64,000 nt of DNA. Origin: Nostoc sp. FACHB-973 (GTDB taxonomy: Bacteria > Cyanobacteriota > Cyanobacteriia > Cyanobacteriales > Nostocaceae). The notes beneath the pieces are model-generated. The model worked only from the letters and a program-made list of their open reading frames with translations, was not told the origin of the DNA and ran no database searches. The stretch's first letter is position 1. Each line of letters starts with the position of its first letter. Shown piece after piece: positions 1 through 8,381 of this stretch. Where the stretch lies: NCBI RefSeq assembly GCF_014698115.1, contig NZ_JACJSJ010000026.1, positions 27,960-91,959 on the forward strand, read 5' to 3'. The position numbers were made by a program, and so were the translations under genes.

Positions 1-276
1 GAATTTCTGCATCCTTGGACTGTGAATTTGACCAAATTGCAACGACTAGTCAAATTACCATTTTTACCTTTGTCGCCTTTGATGTTTGCCTTACTTCTAT
101 TTCCCTCAATGGGAATTTGGGCAATGAAAACTCGTCTGCGTTATTTTGTTCAGCCTTTGGAAACAGCAGAATTAGCCACCGACTCAAACAAAGGACGTAC
201 AGCAGCTTATCGCCAAGCGCAACAATTACGAGAAAAACTACAACTTCAAATTAATCAGTTTTTAGGTAAATCTTAA
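1..276 (+). CDS. C-terminal end of an unrecognised protein (5' end outside window)
   Basis: The reading frame is open from base 1 and stops with TAA at 274-276, so this is the last ~91 codons of a longer gene. A GTG at 22 could serve as a start, but the frame continues upstream without a stop, so truncation by the window edge is the better reading. The fragment has one hydrophobic stretch (LPFLPLSPLMFALLLFPSMG), then a basic, amphipathic Gln/Arg/Leu-rich tail (RQAQQLREKLQLQINQF) that could be a short helix. I do not recognise the family, so no function is given. Confidence 0.55.
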   Translation, partial: EFLHPWTVNLTKLQRLVKLPFLPLSPLMFALLLFPSMGIWAMKTRLRYFVQPLETAELATDSNKGRTAAYRQAQQLREKLQLQINQFLGKS

Positions 277-702
277 TATGGCGGTTATCGTTTACGTGAG
301 GTACACCCGTAGGGGCACGGCATTGCTGTGTCCTTACAACAGATGTGGTTCAAATACATCAAAACTGCTGTAAGTTTGTAGTGGATTTATGGAACCTGTG
401 ACGCTGACGGCTGTTGTAAGTGCGATCGCCATTATTTGTTTCTTTCTTTGCGTCCTTCTCTACGAGACTCTACGCGAATGCGGTTCGTTCTTCATATATG
501 ACGCATTTTCATACAGAATTTGAGTTAAATTTTCATTAATTTCACATAAAAAAGCATTTATTTTACTTTTATAGTTTGGTAATCTCGTTGACAAGAAAAT
601 CATTTTTCTGTCCATAGCAACTACTTATTTGCTGTACCAAATACAGGAAATTGAGCATCTTGAAAATATGAGAATTGACATCTGCCAAACATCCCAAATT
701 GA
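277..702. other. Intergenic region before the copper-radical oxidase gene
   Basis: No gene is supported here. It contains part of a GTAGGGGCAC-type dispersed repeat near 307-330, a HIP1 site near 421-428, and AT-rich DNA just before the oxidase gene. A TTGACA at 588-593 could be a -35 element, but no good -10 lies at the right distance, so I do not call a promoter. Confidence 0.4.
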
Positions 703-3147
703 ATGAAATTGAAACTGCATTTTCAAATTGTGGCAGCGATCGTTGCATTAGCGATCGCTCTCACTCATAGTGTATATGCTCAAACACCAGCCAGTGCATC
801 CCTTGGTCAATGGTCTGCTGTAGATCCCTGGCCAGTGTATGGAGTACACCTCACACTCATGCCCGATGGCAATGTCCTAGCCTGGGATAGCACCAACAAC
901 GGATTTGGAGGAGCAACTAACAAAACCATCCTCTGGAATCCTGTTAACAATAGTAAAACAGAACTTAATTCCAACTCATCTTTACAAGGAGAAGAATTAT
1001 TTTGCGCCCCCCATACCCAATTATCAGACGGTAAAGTATTTACAGTTACTGGTACTGTTGGGGTTGCAGATAACACCACACACATCTTTGACAATCAAAC
1101 AAACCAGTGGTCACTGCACCAGAGTATGAATACTGGGCGATACTATCCCAGTTCTACCTTGCTGGCTAACGGTAACATACTAGTAACTGGTGGATCTTAT
1201 CCATCAGATGCAGATACACCGGAAATCTTTGAATCTGGTACATGGCGGAGTTTAAGTAGTGCCAAAATTCCCTTTGCATTGCCCAAAGGTTTTATTGATA
1301 ACACCTCTTATTTTCCGTGGACGCAGGTAGCCCCCGACGGCAAGACATTTTATGTTGGGCCAGAAAGTTCCATGCGTTACATTGATACCAACGGTACGGG
1401 TAGTACCACAACTGTTGGCGAACGGGATGGAATTTTCCGCGACTATGGCAGCTATGCTATGTACAGCACCGGCAAATTCCTAGTAGCAGGCGGTGGCCCA
1501 GCACCTAAAAGTACTTACGCCATTGACATCAACGGCAATCAGCCTGTAGTTTCAAGAACTGGGGATCTCACCTACGGACGACGACAGCAAAACCTGACTA
1601 TTCTTGCCGACGGTCAAGTTTTAGTCACAGGTGGTAACTCTAACCCCAATGGCAAAGATGGACAACCAGGGTCTCAGTTTGACCTCAACACCGCAGTCTA
1701 TGCCGCTGAAATATGGAATCCTAACAGTGGACAGTGGAAGACTTTAGCTGATATGGCTAAACCGCGCCAGTATCACTCCACAGCCTTATTATTACCTGAT
1801 GGTCGTGTAGTCGTTGCTGGTGGTGTATGCGCCCCTTGTGGTGCTACGGGTCATAATGAACAGAACGCTGAGGTTTTCTCACCACCCTATCTGTTTAACT
1901 TAGATGGTACTCCGGCTGCACGCCCAACCATCAGTTTTGCACCGAATGCCATTAACTACAATCAGATTTTTAGCGTCACATCACCAGAAGCCGCAAGTAT
2001 TACCAAAGGTCATCTGATTAAACTTGGTGCAGTTACCCATGCAACTAACTTCGACCAACGTTTAGTCCCCCTATCTTTTAGCAAATCCGGAACTACACTG
2101 AATGTAACAGCACCCGCCAACGCTAATCTTGCACCACCAGGTTACTATATGCTGTTTTTAGTCAATTCTGCTGGTGTACCTTCGGTATCCAAAATCATCC
2201 AAGTCGGCGGTAATCCTTCCCCTGTACCTCCACCCAACGCCCAAGTACCACTGTATAGGCGACAGTCAATCCAGTCATTGAATTATCCGACTTACTATCT
2301 TGGCGAAACTAATTCACTCGGCTATCTCAAGTCCGTGAACGCTAACAGTAGTAATTTAGAAAAGAACAGTGCAACATTTAAAGTTGTACCAGGGTTGGCA
2401 AATCAGCAGTGTATTTCCTTGGAGTCGGTTAATGTTGCCGGTGCCTTCCTCCGCCATCAGGGTTATCGTGTGAAGCTGAATCAAAACGATAATACAGCAC
2501 TCTTCAAAGCAGATGCCACATTCTGTGCCAAAGCCGGATTAGCAGATTCAACTGCTTTCTCCTTTGCGTCTTTTAACTTTCCCACCTACTATCTACACCA
2601 TCGCAACTTTGAGTTTTGGATTGATCCCCAGGCTAGTGATAGCGTATACAAGCAGGATAGTACATTTAAATTCGTCGCACCTTGGACACCTGGAATCGAT
2701 GACTTGAGTGGTTTACAATCTTTCCAATCACTCAATGATCCATCTCGCTACATTGGGCAGACAAATTTTCTGGGTTATATCCAATCAGTAAATAGTCGTA
2801 GTAATACCTCAACGAAAAATAATGCCACGTGGAATGTTGTACCTGGACTAGCAAATTCTGCTTGTATTTCTTTTGAGTCAAAAAATAATCCAAGTTACTA
2901 CTTAAGGCATCAAGGTTATCGTGTGAAATTGAATCAAAACGATAACACAGATTTATTCAAGGCAGATGCTACCTTCTGTCCCAAAGCCGGATTAGCAGAT
3001 TCCACTGCTGTCTCCTTTGCGTCTTTCAACTATCCTACTCACTATCTGCGCGATCGCAATTTTGAGTTGTGGATTGACCCCCAAGCTGGTGATACCCTGT
3101 ACAAAAATAGCGCATCCTTCAAGATTGCTGCACCTTGGATACAATAA
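703..3147 (+). CDS. Secreted galactose oxidase/glyoxal oxidase-type copper radical oxidase with two C-terminal AbfB domains
   Basis: 814 aa. A signal peptide (about residues 1-26, ending VYAQT) points to export. Residues ~35-400 form a kelch-type beta-propeller with recurring DGxVLVTGG motifs. Residues ~405-505 match the galactose-oxidase-like early-set (DUF1929) domain. The residues needed for the copper/Tyr-Cys radical site of galactose oxidase can be matched: C101 (ELFCAPH), Y148 (GRYYPSS), Y357-H358 (RQYHSTALLLPDGR) and H446 (THATNFDQR). Two repeats at ~525-660 and ~670-810 (SLNYPTYYLG.., FASFNFPTYYLHHRNFEFWIDP) match AbfB/CBM42 beta-trefoil sugar-binding domains. By family knowledge it oxidises primary alcohols or aldehydes to give H2O2; the polysaccharide target is inference. 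The gene stands alone, with long intergenic DNA on both sides. Confidence 0.85.
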   Translation: MKLKLHFQIVAAIVALAIALTHSVYAQTPASASLGQWSAVDPWPVYGVHLTLMPDGNVLAWDSTNNGFGGATNKTILWNPVNNSKTELNSNSSLQGEELFCAPHTQLSDGKVFTVTGTVGVADNTTHIFDNQTNQWSLHQSMNTGRYYPSSTLLANGNILVTGGSYPSDADTPEIFESGTWRSLSSAKIPFALPKGFIDNTSYFPWTQVAPDGKTFYVGPESSMRYIDTNGTGSTTTVGERDGIFRDYGSYAMYSTGKFLVAGGGPAPKSTYAIDINGNQPVVSRTGDLTYGRRQQNLTILADGQVLVTGGNSNPNGKDGQPGSQFDLNTAVYAAEIWNPNSGQWKTLADMAKPRQYHSTALLLPDGRVVVAGGVCAPCGATGHNEQNAEVFSPPYLFNLDGTPAARPTISFAPNAINYNQIFSVTSPEAASITKGHLIKLGAVTHATNFDQRLVPLSFSKSGTTLNVTAPANANLAPPGYYMLFLVNSAGVPSVSKIIQVGGNPSPVPPPNAQVPLYRRQSIQSLNYPTYYLGETNSLGYLKSVNANSSNLEKNSATFKVVPGLANQQCISLESVNVAGAFLRHQGYRVKLNQNDNTALFKADATFCAKAGLADSTAFSFASFNFPTYYLHHRNFEFWIDPQASDSVYKQDSTFKFVAPWTPGIDDLSGLQSFQSLNDPSRYIGQTNFLGYIQSVNSRSNTSTKNNATWNVVPGLANSACISFESKNNPSYYLRHQGYRVKLNQNDNTDLFKADATFCPKAGLADSTAVSFASFNYPTHYLRDRNFELWIDPQAGDTLYKNSASFKIAAPWIQ

Positions 3148-3218
3148 TTTTGGTTGGTGTTGCAAAACAGTGGGATGAATTTATACCAATTTAAACAATC
3201 TTTGCAACACATCAATCT

Positions 3219-3246
3219 GTAGAGTAGCACAGCTGTGCTACCCTAC
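3219..3246. repeat. 28-bp dispersed palindrome, copy 1
   Basis: The left arm GTAGAGTAGCACAG is followed directly by CTGTGCTACCCTAC, its reverse complement except at one position. Near-identical copies lie at 8072-8099, 37606-37633 and 45636-45663, and a diverged one at 39638-39665. All are intergenic. Confidence 0.85.
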
Positions 3247-3459
3247 AGGTGATTGAAAAACCACATCTGTCGTAGGGCACAGCGGTGCTGTGCCCCTACA
3301 CCCAGGGTCTATATTCCCATCAAATAATGATTAATAAAAGCGTAAAACGACCTATTTTATAAATGCACACCATGATTAATTTCTACAGTGCGTAAGTCCT
3401 ACCACAAATAAAGCAAGCTTGCTCTGGAACCTTTTGAAATTTTAAGTTTTGAATGAACA

Positions 3460-3503
3460 ATCTAAAATCCAAAATCCAAAATCTAAAATCTAAAATCTAA
3501 AAT
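3460..3503. repeat. Heptamer short tandem repeat (AAATCTA/AAATCCA)
   Basis: About six tandem heptamers alternate between AAATCCA and AAATCTA. This is the short tandemly repeated repetitive (STRR) style of heterocystous cyanobacteria. Noncoding. Confidence 0.7.
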
Positions 3504-3656
3504 TCGGTGACTAATAATTCAGACTTCCATTGCTCAGGAACACAAAATCATTAACAGGGATTGTTAGTGCATTCCCTGTTGATTTCAGCTTATCCTTGCA
3601 AGAATTGGCTGGCATCAACTTTGTTGTGGCCTGAGTTTAAAATGTGATGGTTGCAG

Positions 3657-3929
3657 ATGAACATAGGAATAATCGAGCCTTACAGTCACGGTTTTTTAGA
3701 AGTTATACCAGAAGGTGAATACAGCGACTATTATCAGATTGCAGCTATACACATTAATGGCCAAGCCTACTGCCCTACTCCTAAACTTTATCGTTCAGAA
3801 AAAGTGGCATTAGCAAAAGCTGCACAAATTTATGATTGGCTAGCTGACCACGAAGACCAAATCACTGATGGGACTTGCTACTGTTCTCAATTGAAACTCA
3901 TTCTATGGCAGCAAGGGAAAGTATCTTAG
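3657..3929 (+). CDS. Small conserved-looking hypothetical protein
   Basis: 90 aa from ATG 3657; a TTG six bases upstream (3651) would add two residues, and any longer extension meets a TGA just before. The protein is acidic and globular-looking (MNIGIIEPYSHGFLEVIPEG...), with no signal peptide or membrane segment. A CYCSQLK motif near the C-terminus gives a Cys-x-Cys pair. Balanced composition and a typical start context favour a real gene. I do not recognise a family, and the neighbours (the oxidase upstream, a monooxygenase downstream, both separated by long gaps) do not suggest a role. Confidence 0.6.
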   Translation: MNIGIIEPYSHGFLEVIPEGEYSDYYQIAAIHINGQAYCPTPKLYRSEKVALAKAAQIYDWLADHEDQITDGTCYCSQLKLILWQQGKVS

Positions 3930-4294
3930 TACAGCTTTGCGTAAAATCGTAGCGAATTGAGGGTTGAAATTTAAACGCAGAGGAGTGCAGAGGTAAGCGC
4001 TTTAGGTAGCAGAGAATTCGCTACGAATTAATGAAATGTTGTACTTGGTTAAACTTGTATTAATAGCTGCTTAGAGTCAGCCTGTAGTCCCTGCGTCAAG
4101 TGTGGGGATTTTTTTGTGAGTGCGTAGGTTAAGGCCGTCTTAGATATTGCTCCTGGCGTTCTTAGACCAAATGTAGCAGTGGAGCGATCGCACTCAAAAA
4201 TAAAGGACAATTGACGTAACTATAATTACTCAGCTATAAATTACCTGTTATTTTACTAATAATTCATACACTCAGGCTGACAAGTATGTAAATT
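3930..4294. other. Intergenic region upstream of the flavin monooxygenase
   Basis: No gene is supported. It contains an AACGCAGAGGAGTGCAGAGG-type dispersed sequence at about 3973-3992 and a possible U-rich stem (CTTGACGCAG-like palindromic context) near 4088-4115. No convincing promoter was found. Confidence 0.35.
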
Positions 4295-5821
4295 ATGGAA
4301 ATCAAACAAATTTGTGTAATTGGGGCTGGCATCAGTGGCTTGGTAACAGCTAAAACTTTTATTGAGGAAGGCTACGAGGTTACTGTATTTGAGAAGCAAA
4401 AAGGACTCGGTGGTGTTTGGGAAAAATCTCGAACTTACCCAGGATTAACACCCCAAAATACGGGTGACACATATAGTTTCTCAGACTATCCCATGCCTGC
4501 ATCTTACCCAGACTGGCCTACAGCAGAACAGATGCGGAATTACTTAAATTCATACGCCACGAATTTTGGGGTAATTGAAAAGATTCGTTTTCAAACTGAA
4601 GTAACCAACGTTTCCCGAAAAACTGGAGAACGACCAGGATGGGTAGTTACTATCAACGTCGAAGGTGAGACAAAAGAACAAAAGCACGAATTTGACTTTG
4701 TGGTAGCCTGCAATGGTACATTTAGCGCCCCTAAGTTGCCTTACTTGCCAGGTAAAGAGAAATTCCTCGCATCTGGAGGAAAAATACTGCATTCTACCGA
4801 ATTCAACGATGTCTCAATCATTGAGGGTAAGCGAGTAGTGGTAGTGGGTTTTGGCAAGTCAGGCTGCGACATTGCGACTTTAGCGGCGAACACAGCCAAA
4901 GAATGCACCCTCGTTTTCCGTCAGCCCTTGTGGAAGGTTCCTAGATTTTTCTTAGGTTTAGTAAACCTGAAGTATATTTTATTAACTCGCTTTGCTGAAG
5001 CTTGGTTTCCCTATCGTCAGATGGGGCGGCTTGAAAGAGTGCTGCACACTTTGGGTAAACCACTGGTATGGGCTTTCTGGCGCACTAACGAGATGCTGCT
5101 ACGTCTACAATTTGGTCTTGATAGTTGCGGAATGTTGCCGGAACAACCAATGAATAAGGCTAACTGCAACATTAGTGTAGCTCCCCCGGATTTTTTCAAG
5201 TGCGTACACTCTGGCAAAATCCAGGCAATTAAAACCAGCGTGACCAAGTTTATCCCTGATGGCGTAGAATTAACCAACGGTCAGCAGTTGCAGGCAGATA
5301 TAATAGTTTTTGGCACAGGATTTAGCCAAGAAGTTCGGTTTCTGGAAGAAGAATATCGACAACAAATAGTAGATAAAGATGGTAATTTTACCCTTTACCG
5401 TTATCTGATTCATCCGAATATTCCACAAATGGGCTTTGTTGGGTATAACACCAGTTTTTACAGTCAGCTAACCTCGGAAATTGGTGCTTGGTGGCTAGCA
5501 GAATATGTCAAAGGCAACTTGTTATTACCCTCGCCGGAGATAATGTATCAGGAAATGGCAGCAGATATAAATTGGATGAAAACTGAGTACCATACTGTTG
5601 TAGCTAAGGCAACATGTATTCCCTCGTTTTGCTTGCGTTACATTGAGCAACTGATAGAGGATATGGGTGTAAATAATCAGTTTCGTGTCTGGAAGGGAGT
5701 TTCCCAGATTATGATGCCACTAAAGCCCTCGGCATACCAACATATTCGACAGCAATTGCGAGGTAAAACACGTCAATCTCTCAATGACTCACCAAAACCA
5801 CAAAGTCTAGGAGTCAGATAG
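4295..5821 (+). CDS. Flavin-containing monooxygenase (class B, FMO/BVMO-like)
   Basis: 508 aa. An N-terminal FAD Rossmann motif GAGISG (residues 10-15) is followed by FEKQKGLGGVWEKSRTYPGL, the GG-W stretch typical of FMOs. An FMO-identifying-like segment (FLASGGKILHSTEFND) precedes the second Rossmann motif VVVVGFGKSGCDIA, which would bind NADPH. Length suits the family (about 450-540 aa). By family knowledge it uses NADPH, FAD and O2 to oxygenate soft nucleophiles or ketones; the substrate cannot be read from sequence. There is no transmembrane helix of the microsomal kind, although residues ~205-260 are fairly hydrophobic. The ATG at 4295 starts the Rossmann strand at the expected distance. 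Monocistronic as far as can be seen. Confidence 0.85.
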   Translation: MEIKQICVIGAGISGLVTAKTFIEEGYEVTVFEKQKGLGGVWEKSRTYPGLTPQNTGDTYSFSDYPMPASYPDWPTAEQMRNYLNSYATNFGVIEKIRFQTEVTNVSRKTGERPGWVVTINVEGETKEQKHEFDFVVACNGTFSAPKLPYLPGKEKFLASGGKILHSTEFNDVSIIEGKRVVVVGFGKSGCDIATLAANTAKECTLVFRQPLWKVPRFFLGLVNLKYILLTRFAEAWFPYRQMGRLERVLHTLGKPLVWAFWRTNEMLLRLQFGLDSCGMLPEQPMNKANCNISVAPPDFFKCVHSGKIQAIKTSVTKFIPDGVELTNGQQLQADIIVFGTGFSQEVRFLEEEYRQQIVDKDGNFTLYRYLIHPNIPQMGFVGYNTSFYSQLTSEIGAWWLAEYVKGNLLLPSPEIMYQEMAADINWMKTEYHTVVAKATCIPSFCLRYIEQLIEDMGVNNQFRVWKGVSQIMMPLKPSAYQHIRQQLRGKTRQSLNDSPKPQSLGVR

Positions 5822-5898
5822 TACCTTAACGCACCTCGATAGACTATATCAAGATTGTGCGTTGCGCCGCGCGACAACGCACCCTACCCCCTGAGTCC

Positions 5899-5934
5899 TA
5901 ATCCCCAGTCCCCAGTCCCCAGTCCCCAGTTCAA
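5899..5934. repeat. CCCCAGT heptamer repeat
   Basis: Tandem CCCCAGT/CCCCAAT units (about five) lie between the monooxygenase and Uma2 genes, which converge here. STRR-type, noncoding. Confidence 0.8.
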
Positions 5935-5937
5935 GAC

Positions 5938-6570
5938 TTACGCACATTTTTCAAATTCATCAATGGCTTGAATGTCATCTGAAATCTGGGCGCATTGTTC
6001 TAATAAAGCAATATTTAATTCTGGCAATAATTCACTTGAGGTAATCTGTTCGTAGCCGTAAGTATCTAAAAATTGAGATGGTGTTTCTTCTCTGAAATGG
6101 AAAAGTCTGAGTCGATTGAATTGCCAAATCCAAACTTCAGCAACTCCCAAACGCCGATAAATTTCTAATTTATCAATGCTACCACTGGTGATGTTCACCT
6201 CTATAGCTAAGTCGGGGATATTTTTCTTCTCGTAAATCGAGTAGCATTCATCTGGTTCTACCCCAGCTTGTTTGAGTTGTTTTTTAAGTGTAGAACTCCC
6301 CATTGGGCTGAATCGAATTCGCTTTAAGTAAAGATAGCGTTCTATCAAAATAGCCAAACGTTTTTTGATATTTTCATGTCTGATAGACGGTGACACAATT
6401 TCTAAGATTTCATCCAAATAAGTGACACGGTAATGAGAGTTATCTTCTAGTTTGGCTAATAACGCTTCATACATTTGCCAGCTTACTCCACTAGTGACGA
6501 ATTTTTCCTCTGGATCGTCAATATCTGCAAGTTCCGGGTCGTCTAAGAGTTCTTTGAGGCTGGTGACCAT
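5938..6570 (-). CDS. Uma2-family (DUF820) PD-(D/E)XK-like endonuclease
   Basis: 210 aa from the ATG at 6570, preceded on the minus strand by AGGAGAG at a good distance; this is preferred to a start 30 bp upstream, which would add a Cys/Arg-rich stretch. The Uma2 pattern is visible: an N-terminal region (VSWQMYEALLAKL), YLDEILEIVSPSIRHENIKKRLAILIERYL, then PDLAIEVNITSGSIDKLEIYRRLGVAEVWIW, whose PDLAIEV and K form the nuclease-like core. This family is greatly expanded in cyanobacteria and mostly uncharacterised; it has been linked to transposition and restriction folds, but its role is unknown. It follows the regulator gene 49 bp upstream on the same strand and may be cotranscribed. Confidence 0.85.
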   Translation of the reverse strand: MVTSLKELLDDPELADIDDPEEKFVTSGVSWQMYEALLAKLEDNSHYRVTYLDEILEIVSPSIRHENIKKRLAILIERYLYLKRIRFSPMGSSTLKKQLKQAGVEPDECYSIYEKKNIPDLAIEVNITSGSIDKLEIYRRLGVAEVWIWQFNRLRLFHFREETPSQFLDTYGYEQITSSELLPELNIALLEQCAQISDDIQAIDEFEKCA

Positions 6571-6619
6571 TGTTTTCTCTCTCCTAGTACAACAAGGCAA
6601 AAGTTGATTAATTTCTTCG

Positions 6620-7315
6620 CTAAACAGACTCTACAACAGAAGCACCAAAACGATAGCCTTTGCCATAAACTGTGTGAATTAGCGTAGTTTCTTTCCCGAC
6701 TTCAATCTTACGCCGCAGCAGGCGAATTAATGCCGCTATAACGTTGCTGCTTGGTTGTTCTTCTTCTGTCCACAAAGTTTGCATAATCTGGGCGTGAGTC
6801 AGCAGTTGTCCAGTATGTTCCATAAAATATTGCAACAACTGACTTTCCTTTTGCGAAAGTTCAATAATTCTTCCTTGGCGATAGGCTACTTGATTTTCAC
6901 AATCAAGTTCTAAATCAGCTACAGTCAGGCGTCCGGTGGTGGTTTCATAAGTTTGGGAACCGGAACGACGCAACAAAGCCCTGACTCTGGCTAGTAATTC
7001 CCGCAGTTCAAAAGGTTTCACCAAATAATCGTCTGCACCAGCATCTAAACCTTCTACTCGGTCATCTAAAGTATCTTTTGCTGTGAGAAATAATACAGGA
7101 GTAGTTTTGCCTTGGCGTCGCAATTCTTGACAAATTTCTAACCCTGTTTTTCCTGGCAGCATCCAATCTAAAATTAATAGGTCGTAACTGCCTCGTGCAA
7201 GTTCGCTGCCGCTTGTTCCATCATAAGCGGCGTCTACAGCATAACCCTCACGAGTTAACAAGCGACTCAAGGGTTGAGTTAATTCAACTTCATCATCAAC
7301 TAATAAAATTCTCAT
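6620..7315 (-). CDS. OmpR/PhoB-family two-component response regulator, RppA-like
   Basis: 231 aa from the ATG at 7315 (MRILLVDDE); an in-frame ATG at 7333 would add six residues. The receiver domain spans ~1-115, with the acidic pair DDE at the start, phosphoacceptor D50 in LLILDWMLPGKTG, the conserved T/S (FLTAKD) and K (LVKPFE). A winged-helix DNA-binding domain (~130-228) ends in the usual TVYGKGYRF. The receiver closely resembles cyanobacterial RppA regulators as I remember them, but those usually sit beside a kinase (RppB) and none is present here. Divergent from hisG, 73 bp apart, so the two share an intergenic promoter region. Confidence 0.85.
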   Translation of the reverse strand: MRILLVDDEVELTQPLSRLLTREGYAVDAAYDGTSGSELARGSYDLLILDWMLPGKTGLEICQELRRQGKTTPVLFLTAKDTLDDRVEGLDAGADDYLVKPFELRELLARVRALLRRSGSQTYETTTGRLTVADLELDCENQVAYRQGRIIELSQKESQLLQYFMEHTGQLLTHAQIMQTLWTEEEQPSSNVIAALIRLLRRKIEVGKETTLIHTVYGKGYRFGASVVESV

Positions 7316-7388
7316 GCTGCTTGTGGTAAGCATATAGAGATATTCTCAAGATTATTGAACGCAAAGACGCAGGATACTAAAAAAAAGA

Positions 7389-8033
7389 ATGCTGACTGTT
7401 GCATTACCAAAAGGGGAACTTCTTAAACATAGCATCCGGTTGCTACAAGCTGTCGGGTTAGATTTTAGTGCTTTTTTAGATTCAGGAAATCGCCAACTTC
7501 AAATTCCTGACGCTAAGGGACTTGCAAAAGGGCTATTGGTGCGCGCGCAGGATGTACCTGTTTATGTAGAATATGGTCAGGCACAACTGGGTATTGTTGG
7601 TTACGATGTGCTGCGCGAAAAACAACCGCAAGTTGCCCACTTAGTCGATTTGCAGTTTGGATATTGTCGCATGTCGGTGGCGGTAAAAGCATCGAGTTCT
7701 TACCGATCGCCTTTAGATTTACCAGCTCATGGTAGAGTTGCTTCTAAATATGTCAACTGCGCTCGTGAATATTTCCACAGTCTCGATTTACCGGTGGAAA
7801 TAGTGCCGTTGTATGGTTCAGTGGAACTAGGGCCAATTACTGGCATGTCAGAAGCGATCGTGGATTTGGTTTCCACGGGGCGGACTTTACGCGAAAATGG
7901 TTTAATTGAAATCGCTACTCTCTATGAAAGTACAGGGCGGTTAATTGCCCATCCCCTCAGTTACCGTCTGAACACTGGTAATTTGAGTGATGTGATTAAC
8001 AAGCTACGGGAGGCTGTTTTACTCAAGGTTTAA
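7389..8033 (+). CDS. hisG: ATP phosphoribosyltransferase, short form catalytic subunit HisG
   Basis: 214 aa. It opens with [19 protein letters not shown], the HisG signature, and carries the PRPP-binding segment [26 protein letters not shown]. It catalyses the first step of histidine synthesis, ATP + PRPP to phosphoribosyl-ATP. The C-terminal regulatory domain of the ~300-aa long form is absent, so this is the short form, which needs the HisZ regulatory subunit (not in this window) for activity. The gene appears to stand alone, which is usual for cyanobacteria, whose his genes are scattered. Downstream DNA carries a dispersed palindrome that may act in transcript ends. Confidence 0.95.
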   Translation: MLTVALPKGELLKHSIRLLQAVGLDFSAFLDSGNRQLQIPDAKGLAKGLLVRAQDVPVYVEYGQAQLGIVGYDVLREKQPQVAHLVDLQFGYCRMSVAVKASSSYRSPLDLPAHGRVASKYVNCAREYFHSLDLPVEIVPLYGSVELGPITGMSEAIVDLVSTGRTLRENGLIEIATLYESTGRLIAHPLSYRLNTGNLSDVINKLREAVLLKV

Positions 8034-8381
8034 TAGTCATTGGTCATTTCATTACCAAAGGACAAAATTCTGTAGGGTAGCACAGCTGTGCTACCCTACG
8101 CTGCTGATGCACATTAATGTTTATTTGTAAATAATATCTGTCCCAAATTTGTTTACACTGGGATTATAGCGATCGCTAAAATTTGCGGCGCAAACAGGAT
8201 ACTTGACTGCTGGGCATGGCTTTTCTCAAATTTAAAAGAGGCCTTGTGCCTTCTTTTCAAAACTACTCTGAATAACCAGAAGCACACAAATAGTTAACTA
8301 ATGTTAAAAAAGGTTAATCTATTTTTGAGGTAGTGGTGCTGCTTACTGGATATCATAATTGAGATTTATTAAGAAAAGTTA
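8034..8381. other. Intergenic region with a dispersed palindrome
   Basis: No gene is supported. It contains the perfect 28-bp palindrome at 8072-8099, a HIP1-like site near 8169, and AT-rich DNA before the sensor kinase start. Confidence 0.5.
8072..8099. repeat. 28-bp dispersed palindrome, copy 2 (perfect)
   Basis: GTAGGGTAGCACAG is followed directly by its reverse complement CTGTGCTACCCTAC. It lies about 40 bp after the hisG stop and could fold as a strong hairpin in the hisG transcript. Confidence 0.9.

Larger units (their letters stand above)
3148..3656. other. Repeat-rich intergenic region
   Basis: No gene is supported. It holds one copy of the GTAGGGTAGCACAG palindrome (3219-3246, listed separately), a related GTAGGGCACAG/CTGTGCCCCTAC palindrome near 3272-3300, and AAATCTA/AAATCCA heptamers at about 3460-3503. 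Confidence 0.6.

Noticed and set aside
807..1129. Open frames on both strands inside the copper-radical oxidase gene
   Set aside because: They lie wholly within a well-supported gene in other frames and have no start signal or family resemblance.
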